DNA of 64,000 bases from Paragonimus westermani (lineage: Eukaryota > Platyhelminthes > Trematoda > Plagiorchiida > Troglotrematidae): positions 98,616 to 162,615 of the forward strand of contig QNGE01000758.1 in the NCBI GenBank assembly GCA_008508345.1, written 5' to 3'. The notes beneath the pieces were generated by a model that saw only the letters and a program-made list of their open reading frames with translations, was not told where the DNA came from and searched no databases. Made by a program: the position numbers and the translations under genes. Shown piece by piece: positions 34,311 to 46,880 of this stretch (within the stretch, counting starts at the first letter, position 1; every line of letters begins with the position of its first letter).

Positions 34311-36617
34311 TCATCATCATCAACATTATCATAATCGTAGCCAGCAATATATCAATGGTCCCAACTGATGCTTAACTGCCACACAATCAGTCTTGCGACA
34401 GTTTTGCACTTTGAAGTTGCGGAGCGTATTCCGAAGGATTTAGCTGAACGCGAAATAACGTCTAGCGTTGTTTGTGCTGCTTGAAAGTTGTCAAACAGCA
34501 ACACCTTGTGGTCAGCATAATCAAGATCAGTCAGTCTTCCACTAGGTAGAAGATCCACGCCGGCATCTTGTGAGTGCCGGAGATAATCCTCCATTATTTC
34601 GTATATGACGGAATTGAACAAAAATGGTGAATGAGGACAGCCTTGACGCACGCCGCTCCTGGTGGTAAAACTGTCAGACAGTTCACCGTAAACCCTAACC
34701 GCAGCTGAAGTATAGGGATAAAACACCGACAGTATGTTCACACACTTGTTCGATACATCCCTGCGTTTGAGCGACTCTAGAAGTGTAGATTGGTCCACCG
34801 AGCCGAACGCACCCATATAGTCGAGAAATACAACTGTTAGCCGGCGGTACACATGACGTTGTTCCAGAATTTGAGGAAGAGTGAGAATTTGATCGACACG
34901 TCTTCGGCCAAGACAGAACCCTACCTTCTCTTCATTAATGTTTGCCTCCCGAGATGCAGTGAGCCGACGAACTACATGAATATCAGAACCGTAGTAATGA
35001 CTGGGGTCATACTAATTCCCCTATGGTTTTCGCAAGCGTCTCTGACAACTTTCTTGAATATAGGAACTATTATTGAGTGACTCAAACGCTGGGGGATGGT
35101 CTGCGTCGTCCACACAAGTTGAAACAACTGAGTCAGAGCCTGTACTGACGCCTTCCCACCTATTTGAAAAGTGCCGGCACGAGATCATCTGGACCAACAG
35201 CCTTGTTATGTTTGAGAGCCGAGATGCAATTGCGAACTGGGGCTCAGTCTCAGTGGGTGGTTCCATGTCTGCCGACCAGGGTTTGTGGCGGCAACACAGT
35301 CGATGCAGCAGGCCAGCTAAATTGACCCTCAGTGTTCTGCCTAGCGCTCTAACCTTTTGGACTTATTATAGACGAGTGTGCCATCTGCTTCGCTGATGGC
35401 TTCAATGATAGATGGTTGCCTTTGATCAGTGACACGGATCAGCCTAAAGGGTTTGTCGATGCTCCCTGAAGCAAAAGTGGTTTCCATTTCCTTAACCTTC
35501 TCTATAAACCATGCCTCAGGATCAGCCTTTAGGCTACATTTCAGCTTCCCACGGATATCTCTTCTAGACTTGTTTTATGAACTGCCATGAGGAATGTTCC
35601 ATCTGGTTTCCAACAACTCCAGCGATTTCTCCGAGATTTAGTATCTCCTCAACCCGTGTACCTCGATGCCGCATGCTACAGTACCTGCTTCCCAAATGGT
35701 CTGTGAAATGTGAGTCCGGCAGTTATTAGGATCTTCAGAGTAAGAACTACCAGGGCAGCTTTCCAAGTTGGTTCGGCACGTATACTTTGCCAATGGTGTG
35801 GCCAGTTTCTCAGCAGCCAGTCGTTGCTGTCGGTGGGGTCGTTGCGCAACCAAAATAAGAACGAAACTACAACGTAGCAACGTATGATCTGAATCCAAGT
35901 ATGTGCTCCAATAAGAACGACCGTCTTGAATGGAACCCCGTCACTTATAATTAACGCCTATGTGGTCGACCTAGGCATTCATATCTCCGGCCAGAGTGAC
36001 TATCTCAGAGCCATGTGCTGGCCGGAGGAGAGCGGCCAGATCCGAGTAGAAGGCGTTCCTGACGCCGGCGTCACTACAGTCAGTTGGAGCGTGAGCAGAC
36101 ACAATGCAAAGATTTCTGAGAGTTTTGTGCCCAGAGCTGTTCTCAACAGAACCTGCCAAGCGGGCAGCAAAAAGTCTACTGTTAACAGGTATCCAATCTA
36201 CTAATGGGGCTGCGGCCGTCGTACTGAGGACTATGCCTACCCTAGCCCGATCGGCAACGGTGGCCGTGTATTCACCCGGAGTGTATAACCATTATCGGGT
36301 AGACAGTGTGGGTGCTGTTAGTTCCATACGTTGACTACTGTCCTGGATTCTAGTCTCCGAAATGGAGTACTCAACCAGTTTAACATTCGTGCGAGAGAGG
36401 CCTGTTGACCTATCTGTTTTTGTATGCGAACGTTGAATGTACCCCTGTTAATTCGCATTCTAGGTCCAAACAAGGGTTGAGAGAGGTCTGAAGCTGAATT
36501 GTAAGAGATGGGACTTAACGGCTCAGTATCACTATGATTAGTTATATCTGTTGTGGGACCTGTAGAGTAGTCAGCAGAAATGGGTTTGGGAGGAGCCTGA
36601 GGACTAAGTTTGCTCAA
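34311..36617 (-). mobile_element. LINE-A, nearly full but internally deleted (copy 2)
   Basis: Identical in all that I compared to the element at 23124-25430, with the same YADH in the palm and the same direct join of SKCK to the 3' UTR. The shared defects show that the two were copied as part of the large segment and did not insert independently. Confidence 0.88.
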
Positions 36618-36947
36618 ACAGTGTGGGTGGGGTCAGTAGTAACATATTTTCGTGTATGCACCCTGTTGTGTGCAGCAGATGGGGCGACCCCGGTTTGTAC
36701 TGCGAGACGGCCGATGCAGTATGGAATTGTTGGTGTTGTGATTATTCATGGTTGTATGTGGGCTGGGACATTGCCAGGAAGCCCAGACCTAGACAGGAGA
36801 ACGATTAAGGTTCTGAACCGAAGCCTTTGGCTCAGAAGCCTGTATCGCAAGGTGGTGAGTGGTGTGGCAGTGTGCCAGAACTGGTACTTTTTCAGGGAAA
36901 AGATATCAGCCTTTCTCCAACCCCCAACCTGGAGGCCTGAGAGACTA

Positions 36948-37067
36948 TGGTTTGTCAGACCTCTACCTGTTGGTCTGCCTGGCATGGGTGACTCTGTCGG
37001 TGTGGCCGCCATACTGTCCAGTTTAGCCCAACGGGCCATCGGGATGCGCAAGCCGTCACATCGCGCG
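36948..37067. repeat. short dispersed repeat (copy 2)
   Basis: Counterpart of 25761-25880 in the second direct repeat. The two substitutions seen between the large copies lie just before and at its start. Confidence 0.65.
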
Positions 37068-37286
37068 CAGTTCCATTGTGGTTGTGACGATGAGTAGACT
37101 GTCGGTGTCCCGCTTGGTGCTGTGCTGTGTTTTCTTACCTCAACAGTGATCTCGAGAAAATCGAGTAAACCGCTTCCCTTTCCTAATCGAAATGACAAAG
37201 TGAGATTCGTATGGGAATATTCCGGTGTATTGAAAATCGCCTCCACTCGGTTTCCATTTTGAGTGCAAGTCGTTATTCCATTCACA

Positions 37287-39275
37287 CATATGGTCGATTT
37301 GGGATGTATCCTGTGTATACATTGAGTTATTACGCTATCGTAGAAGTCTCAGTCACAGCTGGGTGTTTTCCGTATACGCCGTTCTAAAAATACTATGCCA
37401 CCTTTGTAGTGTGGTGGTGACGGGGATCACAGTTATACTACTTACACCACCACCATTCAGAAGTATAGCAGGATCATGGATTTTGACATCGAAATAGCCG
37501 CGGGAAGAATACAGGAAAATGCATTGTAGTGTAGCATCACATGAAAGGATCATTTGTACACAAATGAAGTGAGCATTGACACCCATGGCAACTGTGACGT
37601 TCTGTGGCCAGTGTCGTGCGCAGGTGAGCGTTTTTGTTTGTAATCATGTTGAAGCGCATATCCCGTGTATTGATTTTCCGAATAATCAACTCTTGCGTCA
37701 TCCGCGTTCTTGGCTCACAACAGTCGTTTCTAATATTACTAGAAGCCCCATGACCTCGATTGGGACATACAGCTTCTCGTGGGTTAATACAATCCGTCTC
37801 TCAATGATACTTTTGTCACCGACCGACTTTTACACTAGGGGACAAACTACTTTATAGGCTTGTTCTTTTTCCAGCACCTCAATTTTCGAAGCTGCTTTTT
37901 GGTCGAATTTTGAGACCGCTGCACACACCAGTTTGTGATAAAGCAAACTTGGATTGACAGGGATTAATCGTACAGGTGTTTGTGGTTTGTGTGTCTGGTG
38001 AACCATACTGCTATGGGGCCAACTTACCGTTAGGCTTCAAAACGTTGTACGACGCTCCCTATACACAATGATGGAACATGAACACCAGTCGCTCTGTAGA
38101 GCGAGCACTGCCTGTACTGATATCCTTGCTGTGCGCGTCTATACCGGTTACGTTATACTATAAACGGACAAATGCGCCATAGAGCAACGTCATGATTTCT
38201 GTTGGTTGCCTAGCACTCGAGTAACAGGAGACTGTTTACTCCTAGAACAGCCAGAAGTTATGTTCCGGCTGCCGGTCCCTCTCAGCTGCCGATTTTAATA
38301 ATTTTTGGTGAAACTTTGTATGTATGTTACTTCCTGACATGAACGTCATCAGTAAATCTGTTGTTATAATCTATGAAACCCGCTATTCCCCAGTTAAATA
38401 TGTTTTATTGAGAAAAATTGTATGCACATGCATTTGTAGTGAAAAGCACTGTACCGTATCTCCTCTCGAAGTAATCAGGTAACCTGATGTACTGTAATTA
38501 ACCTTCCAGATATGATAGTTTGATCTTACCTGGTGTTGAATCATTGTCTAAGTAGTCATAAAAATGTGAACCGGAATTAAAATCCCTTTTGTGTTAAGAA
38601 TATGCACTACTGTCAAGTTCTAGTGACAGCGAAACTCTAGTCCTATGTCCTTAAAAAACTTACTCAGAGGTCCGTCTGAGCGCAAAAACTGCGAGCAAAT
38701 GTAAGTGGTGTTAGATATATGCCAACCAGCTCCATGACCACTTATTAGAAAGCAAGCCAAGTCGTATTATTGTAACACAACCAGAAGAGCAGAGATTATG
38801 GCTGAAGATGTATTACGCAACACGCGGTGATACCAGAATATCAAAACGGATAAGGCTACAAAAGTATAAAGGAGTTACGTTTGAATACAAGTGTCTTCCT
38901 TGTTTGTCTGACTGTCTGTTGGTTCGAGATCCCCGTGCACAGCGTTGACGTAGTGGTCTTGAAAGTGAACCAAACAACCGTGTAAGGATTACCACTTCAA
39001 ATTCGATCCGTGCGCGGTAACTAGTTTCGGTCGCGCGTTATACTATGCTTAGTTCAGACATTTGATGTACGTTTGGCTGTCCCAATTTGATCTTGTTACA
39101 CTTCCACCGTACACTTCTGAGCGTCGACCTCCTTCCCTGATGTATTCATGAAGTAAATTTCATTGTGTACGCTAACCTGACAAATATTGCTTAGTTGGAT
39201 TGTAAATTCTTTCCTTCCAGTTTTTAGGCATGGTGTTTACTTTCGTTGTGCCGTGTTGATGTGAGGTTGAGGCAG
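37287..39275. other. no recognised gene (copy 2 of duplicated segment)
   Basis: Same content as 26100-28088. Confidence 0.4.
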
Positions 39276-39570
39276 TGATGAGGCTAAGGAGAATATCCTC
39301 CACAGTGGTGCTTTCCATGCGTTCTATGTGCTGTCTAATGTCGCCGTCGGTCAGCGGTCGTACTTCCCGAAATGCTGCCCCCATTTCTCCGGGTGTCGTT
39401 GGGTTGTCAATATTATCGTACACATTGCATTTCGATAGCCCTCCACGCTTTTTCTAAATGTGAACCTGTGATATATTATGAACACGGGTAACGACTGGGG
39501 GTCATGTATAAATGTTCTTTGGTTTCGGTCGCCGTAACAGACTAATCCGAAACGAGTGCCACCCGCCAAC
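39172..39570 (-). pseudogene. unidentified protein-like segment across the duplication edge
   Basis: Two overlapping minus-strand frames look protein-like: one with TRFGLVCYGDRNQRTF and FRKSVEGYRNAMC, the other with NPTTPGEMGAAFREVRPLTD and GDIRQHIERMESTTVEDIL. The second crosses the end of direct-repeat copy 2. I do not recognise the family. It may be the remnant of a retroelement polyprotein or chance. Confidence 0.3.
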
Positions 39571-41400
39571 CCTGTGGGTAGGTGTTTATCTGCCAGTTAA
39601 TTTCTGAGCCTGCGGAGTTAAGTATCATGCAGATTCCTAAGAAGAAGTTGTTCCTTGACCAGCCTTTGTTATTGCTAGTTACTAGTATAACTCTGGCGTT
39701 CAACTATAGTATCACACCCAGTGATTCGTTCACGCCGTGCTAATTTCATCCGTGAACTCGCTACCTCAACTTAGTATGGTAAGCAACCATTAGAGCTTAC
39801 GTTGACAGAATACGATGCTTTGGTCGATTTCTGTACTGTACTTCTCTGTCTGTACAGGCGTTCATTACGCGACCCTAGATACAACTGACCTGCTTTCTAC
39901 GTTCACGCTGTACTTCACCTTATCGAATGCACCCTCATATGACTTTGGTGGGACGATTTTCTTGAGTACGTGCACTGTACCAGCATTTTTCGCATCATCA
40001 AGTTAGCATTACTAGCCGTAAGGTCAGTACAGGCTGCTTATCTTTGTCGGGTCACGTTTACTCTCATGTGCAGCTGAAAATGCCGAACGACCACGTCTGC
40101 ATTAGTGCTCTTCAGCTAAAACCCGTTCGATCGTGACTACTTGTTTGTCAAGCACAGACAGAAGCAAGTAATGACTTCTTGTGATTTCAATGTTATCCTT
40201 ATTATTGCTACTATACATATGTCTGTTGTCAGATTCAGTGCCAACTGAAGACCATGAATAAAAGCTGGCTAAAAAAACTAGTAAGCGGAAACTTAAGACG
40301 TATAATAAAGCACAAGACAGTATCGAAGAAAGCAATGTTTTTTTATTGGTTTTGTATCATGTGGAGTTTGGATTCCGCTATTTGCTTCTGTATGAAAAGA
40401 TGGTATATGACAGTCGTTAAAGAGAAGCACGATGGCATACGTGAAAGCGTTCTTGTCGCTGGCCTCGACTTGTAGTCGCATCTCCTGAAGTCTCTAGCCA
40501 GCGGCGCCCAGTATTTTTTGGATCCCGGCTGAGAAACCGGGTAGAGCCAATAAAGACCAAACGTGACCCTACTTTCTTCACAGTTCTACGTCACATGAGG
40601 GACCACCCATCCTGCTGTTTTCTTCCACTCACTCAAAGGTACAAACAAGACGCGATGTGCAGGCCGTACACGTAAGCTGTATCCGAGCCAACATAACCGA
40701 AGTTGAACCCTACTTAAAACTAATCGTGTCTGTCATTCAAACGGACTCTTCAGCCAGTCCCGTTCGAACGTAAAATGGTCAAAATCACCTGCTACGTATC
40801 AATAATCACAACTTGATGACATGCTCTAATCGTGAAGTCATCGTTTAGAGTGACGGGCCATGCGATCGGACAACTTGTGCGTTATTCACGAGCGAACGCA
40901 ACTGAATGTTCTCATATAAACCAATCGAGCCTAGTCAGTGGTTAACGCCGTGATAGTCAACGTGATTACCTTCTGAAAGCTTTACCGGCGTTCAATCCTG
41001 GTGGTGGTACTACGAACGAACTATAACACGTGCGAAACTCGAGTCTAACTGTTCTTTTCGAAGGAGACTGACCGAACTGCGAAAACTGTGGTAAACTGTT
41101 AGCCCTCTTCGACTTATGGCGACGAAAATCTATCGGTAGCGAGGTGAAACTACTTTGTGTGAGCGAAAGGGTTTTTCTTTCCAAAAACCACCGTCATTGG
41201 TACTGTTATACATGGGCAATGCTCCGCCTGCAGTTTTTCTCAGAAACAAGTTGCGTACAAACACCGTTGATGCGGGATGTCCAGACTTGGAAACCGTAGA
41301 ACAGTACCGTATGCATAGTCAAGTTATGCAGCCTGTTGTTCAATGAGGAATGGATGCCACGTTGACGCCACAAATGCTTCAGAACAGCAAAAGATAGCCC
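39571..41400. other. no recognised gene (Nova intron)
   Basis: Single-copy sequence with short frames only. I found no exon-like or element-like content. Confidence 0.4.
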
Positions 41401-41681
41401 AGGTTTAGTTGTAAGTGGGAAGTCTATTCTCTCTCACCACCTCCAATTGTGATGAAACTCCCAAGGTTAACAAACTTTCTTCCAAACCCGGACTGTCGTC
41501 ACTCAAAATGAATGTAAACGTTAAGCCTCACCAGTCTTAAAGGAGAACTTCCACTTAGGTGCCTTAGTTTCCCTGTGGTGTAACGCTTTTTTTGGTTGCC
41601 TGTACATTACCATTAAGCAGTCAAGCACCATCGGCATGATCTAGGTCAACAGTTCTGTTACTTGTGGGAACTCCCTTATCG

Positions 41682-42130
41682 TCATTTGTGAGGCCGTCTG
41701 GAGCCCTGCGCAGAACAGTTGAAGGGAGGGGGAAATATAGAACAGCCTTGGTGCACCTCACTGGAGATGGCGAATGGTGGCAGTTGTGTGCCATGCACCC
41801 TCATTTCATCTGAAGTCTGATCGTATACTACTGCTCTTAAAAGAGTTCCATAGTCTTCAGATACCCGATTCCTCAGCAAGTGAATCCAGAGAACAGCTTA
41901 GCACGCTGACACCCGGTTACGCTACTCATGTTTGCCAGCAGGCGTGATATTGTCATGATAGCCGTTAAAAGATGGAGATTTCATCAGTGTTTCCAGGACT
42001 CGCGCAAAACCTAACTTGCTCTTTACCCCATACGAATAATTTACCAAGTAGAGCAGGCACCAACAACAAGGCAGAAATGAAGTTAGTCCCTCTGTAGTTG
42101 GTCGACTTCTCCTACAGATAAGAACAACTG
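41682..42130 (-). mobile_element. decayed LINE RT fragment
   Basis: The minus strand shows LLRAVVYDQTSDEMRVHGTQ, LPPFAISSEVHQGC and FPPPFN, matching the RT segment that ends in SGVRQGCxxSPFLFN. Upstream on the same strand, near 41980-42030, another frame reads EQVRFCASPGNTDEISIF, which aligns with the EQAGFRPGRGCIDQIFTL motif of RT. Both are strongly decayed and lie in different frames. Confidence 0.65.
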
Positions 42131-42779
42131 CTGATTCTCCACACGACATGGAAATCCTCTCAGTGCTTTGAGCCTCGGAGATCAAAGTGAGAAATTTTCC
42201 AACGAAAACGTATCTACTATCCTTAAAATGGACTGGGAGTAAATCGTTTGTAACTGGTCCCTTATGGTGCTGAAAGCTAGGAATTCCTTCCGAATCACCA
42301 ATTCTGAAAGATTGTGAGCGTATATCACGGAACACACTCGAACCCACTTGACGAAACAGTTGGAGTGAAAGTTAGGTTCAGTTGCAACCGAAATCGCTCC
42401 GTTCAGCGTTGCAGACACCACGTTAGGTACTAAGCATTCTGCTTCACAAGTTACATCAACACCGTGCCGTCTGGCATCGTTTATCTGTGTACGATAGGAT
42501 AGCCCCTCGGAGTTTCCGTGTTGCGACGAATTCAGTCTCCGTTATACGTCCGGACCACCAGGTTTCACAATCCCTTGGTAAACTTTCATGTGAAGTTGAG
42601 CTTCGTATTGCTCGTTGTTGGACAGTACTGATCGACGTACATCAAAGATTTCGAAAGAATACGCTGGAACTCAGTGGTTTACAGTTTGATTAATCAACCC
42701 ACAACAATCGAGATTAGCTGTGGACGGGCTCATTGCTGATCCAAGCTAAGTTGTTTCAACATTATCCTCTTCATAGGCA

Positions 42780-42990
42780 GCAACACATCAGTGGTTCTTA
42801 CTGATGCTTAACTGCCACACAACTATGATGAAGAAAGCAAACCCTGTACAGGAAGACAGATGAAAAAAGGAGAGGGGACCCAACCACTAAAAGAAATAGT
42901 TATGTCCACATTCGAACATTCAGCATCAAAGTGCTTACACCTTGCAAACAAACAACGAGCTGTAAGTGAAAGTGAGGCGTCACCAGCGTA
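42780..42990 (-). mobile_element. LINE 3' UTR fragment
   Basis: Reversed, this contains ttgtgtggcagttaagcatc, preceded by caaggtgtaagcactttgatg and a pyrimidine-rich stretch. The first motif ends the LINE-A copies. A similar caaggtgcaggcaccttgatg occurs reversed at 5107-5127. Confidence 0.55.
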
Positions 42991-43336
42991 ATTTCGACAA
43001 AAGACCAGCGAATCTGTTTATCATCTCAATATATCTGTCATTCCTGTTCGTTGAATTCACCTAATCCGTATGCCCGTTCATAGTACTTTTCGAGTACCCA
43101 CTGGTCTATAACGTTGTGCTATTTCCTGAGATCTCACCACCACAGGTTGCTAGTTTAACACTGACTGAATTCTACTCCTTTCTATGCGTGTACTACTTTT
43201 AAGCATGCTGTTAATAAGGCATCCTCCGCGAAAAGTGACCTACAGTTACATCTTTTTTCCGATACGGTTTGAAAACAAATTATGTTAGACTACAATAGTC
43301 GTGCACTCATCGCGCCTTCCTACTTGATCATTGTAG

Positions 43337-44805
43337 GAGAATTGTCCCAGACTTACGAAGCAGTCAAACAACTGCTAACCAAGATCGCGGACGATCCTCA
43401 ATCCTCCAGCTGCCCAAACATCTCATACGCGGAAGTTCCACAACCGGTGGCGAGTGCATATCCCACAGGGTCACCGTATGCCTTGGTGTTGGGATCCAAT
43501 TTCGGAATGAATAACTGCCCTATGTCTGCTACGGGATCCGACAATTTAATCGCCGGAGCCATCCTAACCAACAGTGGCTCTAATTCTGCCAATTTTCCTC
43601 CTTCACAACTTAGTTCTTTCTCACCTGTCAGCCCCACTGGTTCTGCCGCAACTCCAGTTCCCGTGTTTGGCACCAGTCCGCCATCAGCATTCGCTGCTGC
43701 TGTAGCGGCCATGAGTGCTGCAACATCGTTTTCTCCTTGCAGTAACGGTCGAAATTCGTCTATTCTCAATTCCAACGCAGCAGGTCGTGCCCTAACCGGT
43801 CGTGGCGTTTCGGCTACGGGACACCGCTCGTCTAGCTCACAGATTGGTCATCATTCACAACAAAGTTTGTTAGGTTCAGCAGCCACCCAGTTGGGCGTTA
43901 CTGGATCGACTGCTTATGGGTCTCCTGCGTCCGTCAATTCCGTGTCATCGACTCGTTCAACAATTGGACTAGAAATGGTTCGAAGTATTCTTCGTTCCGC
44001 TGGCTATTCAGACATGGCTACAGAAGAAATCGCGAATGCAATGCATGTTCTGAATTTATACGGTTTTATTTCAATGTCTAGTCTGACGGGCTGTGCTGCT
44101 GGGTCTGCACCCATCTCAACTGCAATGAATAGTGGTCATTTTGCTATGGCTGGTAGTCCGATTGGCGGGTCTCTTTCAGGCTACGTTTCTACCGGCTCAC
44201 AATCTCCAGGTTTCTCCACTGAGATTGGCGGTCACTTCCGCACCCCACGTGGGTTTGGTGGTGCGCCTGCTCAATTTTATACACAGTCAGGACAGCATTA
44301 CCAACCGTATCACAAATCCTCGTCCACCATTGCTAATCAGCCGGTGCATTCGCAGATGAATTCATGTGGTCCAATTGGTTGTTCGTCGATCACGAAATCT
44401 TTAAAATCCCATGATCCTTTGGACTGTTCTATGTCTGCAACGACCAACGTTTGTGAAGCGTCAAACGTTCACACTTCCGAAATTAGTATAAATCTTTATC
44501 CTGGCGTCGCCTTGAATGACCCGGTGAGCATGCAGAGTCCCGTCTCTTCACCAATCATTGAAACCGGTTCACTCTCGCCCGCACTGGTCAGCAAACTTCC
44601 TCTTAATGGCACGAACATCAATGGCCCAGAAGTCTCACTCAATCACGAGTTCATTCATCGGCTCAGTGACGCCGGTTTTTCGACCAAATTAAAGCCCGAA
44701 AACGGCAGAGCTAATGGTGTTACGAACGGTGGAGCCAGACCAAATAGTTTGTGGGATTTAGGATGCCCTGTATTACAGCAAACCAACTCTTCCACCTCCA
44801 CCTAG
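43337..44805 (+). CDS. nova: Nova-like RNA-binding protein, long exon: end of KH2 and low-complexity region
   Basis: About 488 codons to a TAG at 44803-44805. The start completes KH2 (SQTYEAVKQLLTKI) and is followed by DDPQSSSCPNISYAEV, PVASAYPTGSPYA, a signature that follows KH2 in Nova proteins. This fixes the acceptor at ttgtag|gagaa (43336). The rest is rich in Ser, Thr, Gly and Ala, with an Ala-rich run near 43686-43730. There is a helix-like island, MVRSILRSAGYSD..TEEIANAMHVLNLYGF, around 43975-44070. It resembles the hydrophobic segment before KH3 in other Nova proteins. No KH3 or third GKGG is found before the stop. An internal cggtgagcat at 44522-44530 resembles a donor and might lead to an unseen KH3 exon. 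The long reading frame and codon choice contrast with the surrounding non-coding DNA. Confidence 0.88.
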
Positions 44806-46880
44806 AATCATCCTCGTGCGTCATTGTTTGGTACGATTCACATCCCATCAGAGAAGTAACTGGTTATTCCAAAATTAATCAGCTGCGTCTCACTAGGTAT
44901 TACAGTTTATTGATACTTTGCTTCCTACCTGTGCCCCCAGCAAAGTTCAGCTCCAGACACATCGTTCATTCAAAACTACCTATCACTACCACAAGCCATT
45001 TGTGAGACAATACAAGCTCATCTATGCCGCACACTCGTCCGTCCACTCTTCATCTGTCCTGGATGCCTTCTTCGTCTACATCGTTCTCATCTACACCCGT
45101 ACGCATGCGGGTACTTCTTAGGAACTCACATGTCGAACTCCCTTATCCTATTCTGTCTCATTCGAAACAATGTCTGCTAACAGATCATATGGATGACGGA
45201 CTTCTTTTTGGAAATATAAGAGCTATGTTTAGCGGTCAGTTGTTCTTCCAGCTCACGTTTCGCTCACCTGGCCTGTGCACTTGAGTCTTCGCCATACAAC
45301 ACACCTGTCTTTCGCTTTGCACTTCCATTTTTGTTCCCCCTATTGATTGTTTTTCACACCGTCATTTTTATGGATACGACCAACTTCGGTGCAAATGTTC
45401 TGGCAATAAGATCGGCGCGACTCCAGTTTTTTAGTTCATATTTGTTTAGACCATCGCTCAGTTCCTTGGAAATCCTGATCAGTCTCACCTCGTCCTGCTT
45501 CAGTGTGATCATCTGTCCATCTGCTGTGTTTCACCCTAGATACAATTAAACGGTTCTCAAGCTTTTTGAGCAATTCTATTTTACTTGCTTTGTGGTTAAG
45601 ATCATTTCTGCTTTAGCTACAACCTGTGACGGCTTTTGTTAACGACGCCCTGTGATAAACTAGCGCCGATTGGGACAATGTGCATTGATCCTGATTTCTT
45701 ATTTACCTCTCCTCGCCTTACTTTATCTGGCAAAGTTTGGATCACGTTGTGTCTTTCTGAAAGCCACCTTGCAATTCTAGACCTTTTTCTTCGGTGCTGT
45801 TCTGCAAGCATCCTTGTTGTTTACTAATTCCATCAGCGAAGCGCGCAGCTGTTCCTCCATCGTGTGCGTAACTGGACAGGTTTTCCTCGATCTCAGAGTG
45901 TTCATTTCAATCTCCATTTCTCTCTGATGTTTCCCTCTGGTTTAGCTTTATGTCCCTGTTTTGTCCTATACGTTTCACTGACTGTTCCATAAAGCTGTGC
46001 GTTGTATTCTACTCTAATGTTCACCTGAATTCTGATCTTTGCATTATCCCACGGTTTTTTTGCGGCATCTCATCGCACTAGGTATTTTATCCACTCGTGC
46101 TATTCACCCTATCCAGCAGTCTTTCTGTCACAATTTTGCTGTGCGTCCAACTTTTTTGTCGCATCGTCCTGCAAACAACCTTTCAGTTGCATCATGTATC
46201 ATCCTACTTTTTTAGATACGGTACACCCAATCATCACACATTGACCATTCTTATTTTCTCACGTGCCCCTCCCCATCTCACCTGTTTCTCATTGCTTTCA
46301 CGCGGCGCATCATGAGTTTGGCATCTACTATGTGATTCTGTTTTCAATGATATTGCAGTGTTTGCATTGGGGGGGGGGAGGTTGCTCACTCCAAATACTG
46401 ATCACTATTAAAAAGGACGCAGACGAATTCGTTCATCTCTAGGCTGCGGTGTGCAAGACTTACTTTCGGTCAGACTGATACATGATATTCTTACGAGTTT
46501 TTTTCCGCTCAAGCGGTTTGTGCGTTTGGTTACGATGTGCTCGCAGTTCACAAGTTAGTTTTTAAAGCAACGAAGGTTTATTTCCCCATATTGTAACCGA
46601 CACGTCATTCTATGCTTATTTTTGGCAATAGAGCTGATTTAGCGATCCAGAATCTTTCATTCAAGCCCTAACTAATAACTGACTGACTCTACACTTTAGA
46701 ACCCATTGCGAGAAATCTGGGCTCCGGCTAGTTTCCAACCGACGACAGAAACTGTATGCCTAAACGTGGCGAGCATTATACCAGCTAAGCCACGAAACTA
46801 CGCTGTCAAATGCACGTGACTGCGCAAACGCGTAGCAAACTCTTGTCTTTATGTAGGTTCTGTGATCGTAAAATAAAGTG
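44806..46880 (+). other. probable Nova 3' UTR, with candidate poly(A) signal at 46872
   Basis: This pyrimidine-rich stretch follows the Nova stop codon and has no recognisable coding content. The short open frames in it have no family resemblance. An AATAAA lies at 46872-46877, about 2.1 kb after the stop, and could end the transcript. A run of nine or more G lies at about 46369-46378. The assignment rests only on position. Confidence 0.4.
46690..46810 (-). mobile_element. tRNA-like SINE fragment
   Basis: On the minus strand TGGCTTAGCTGG (46781-46792) fits the pol III A box TRGCNNAGYNGG exactly. About 40 bases further on, GGTTGGAAACT fits the B box at 9 of 11 positions. The order and spacing are those of a tRNA-derived promoter. 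No cloverleaf of a functional tRNA is evident. Confidence 0.45.

Larger units (their letters stand above)
29531..39275. repeat. direct repeat copy 2 (9.75 kb)
   Basis: Copy of 18331-28088, offset 11187 for most of its length. It ends at gaggcag, after which copy 1 continues into the short repeat at 28092 and copy 2 into single-copy sequence. Confidence 0.97.

Noticed and set aside
43398..43775. 125-codon minus frame inside the long Nova exon
   Set aside because: It is the antisense shadow of the Ser/Ala-rich coding region.
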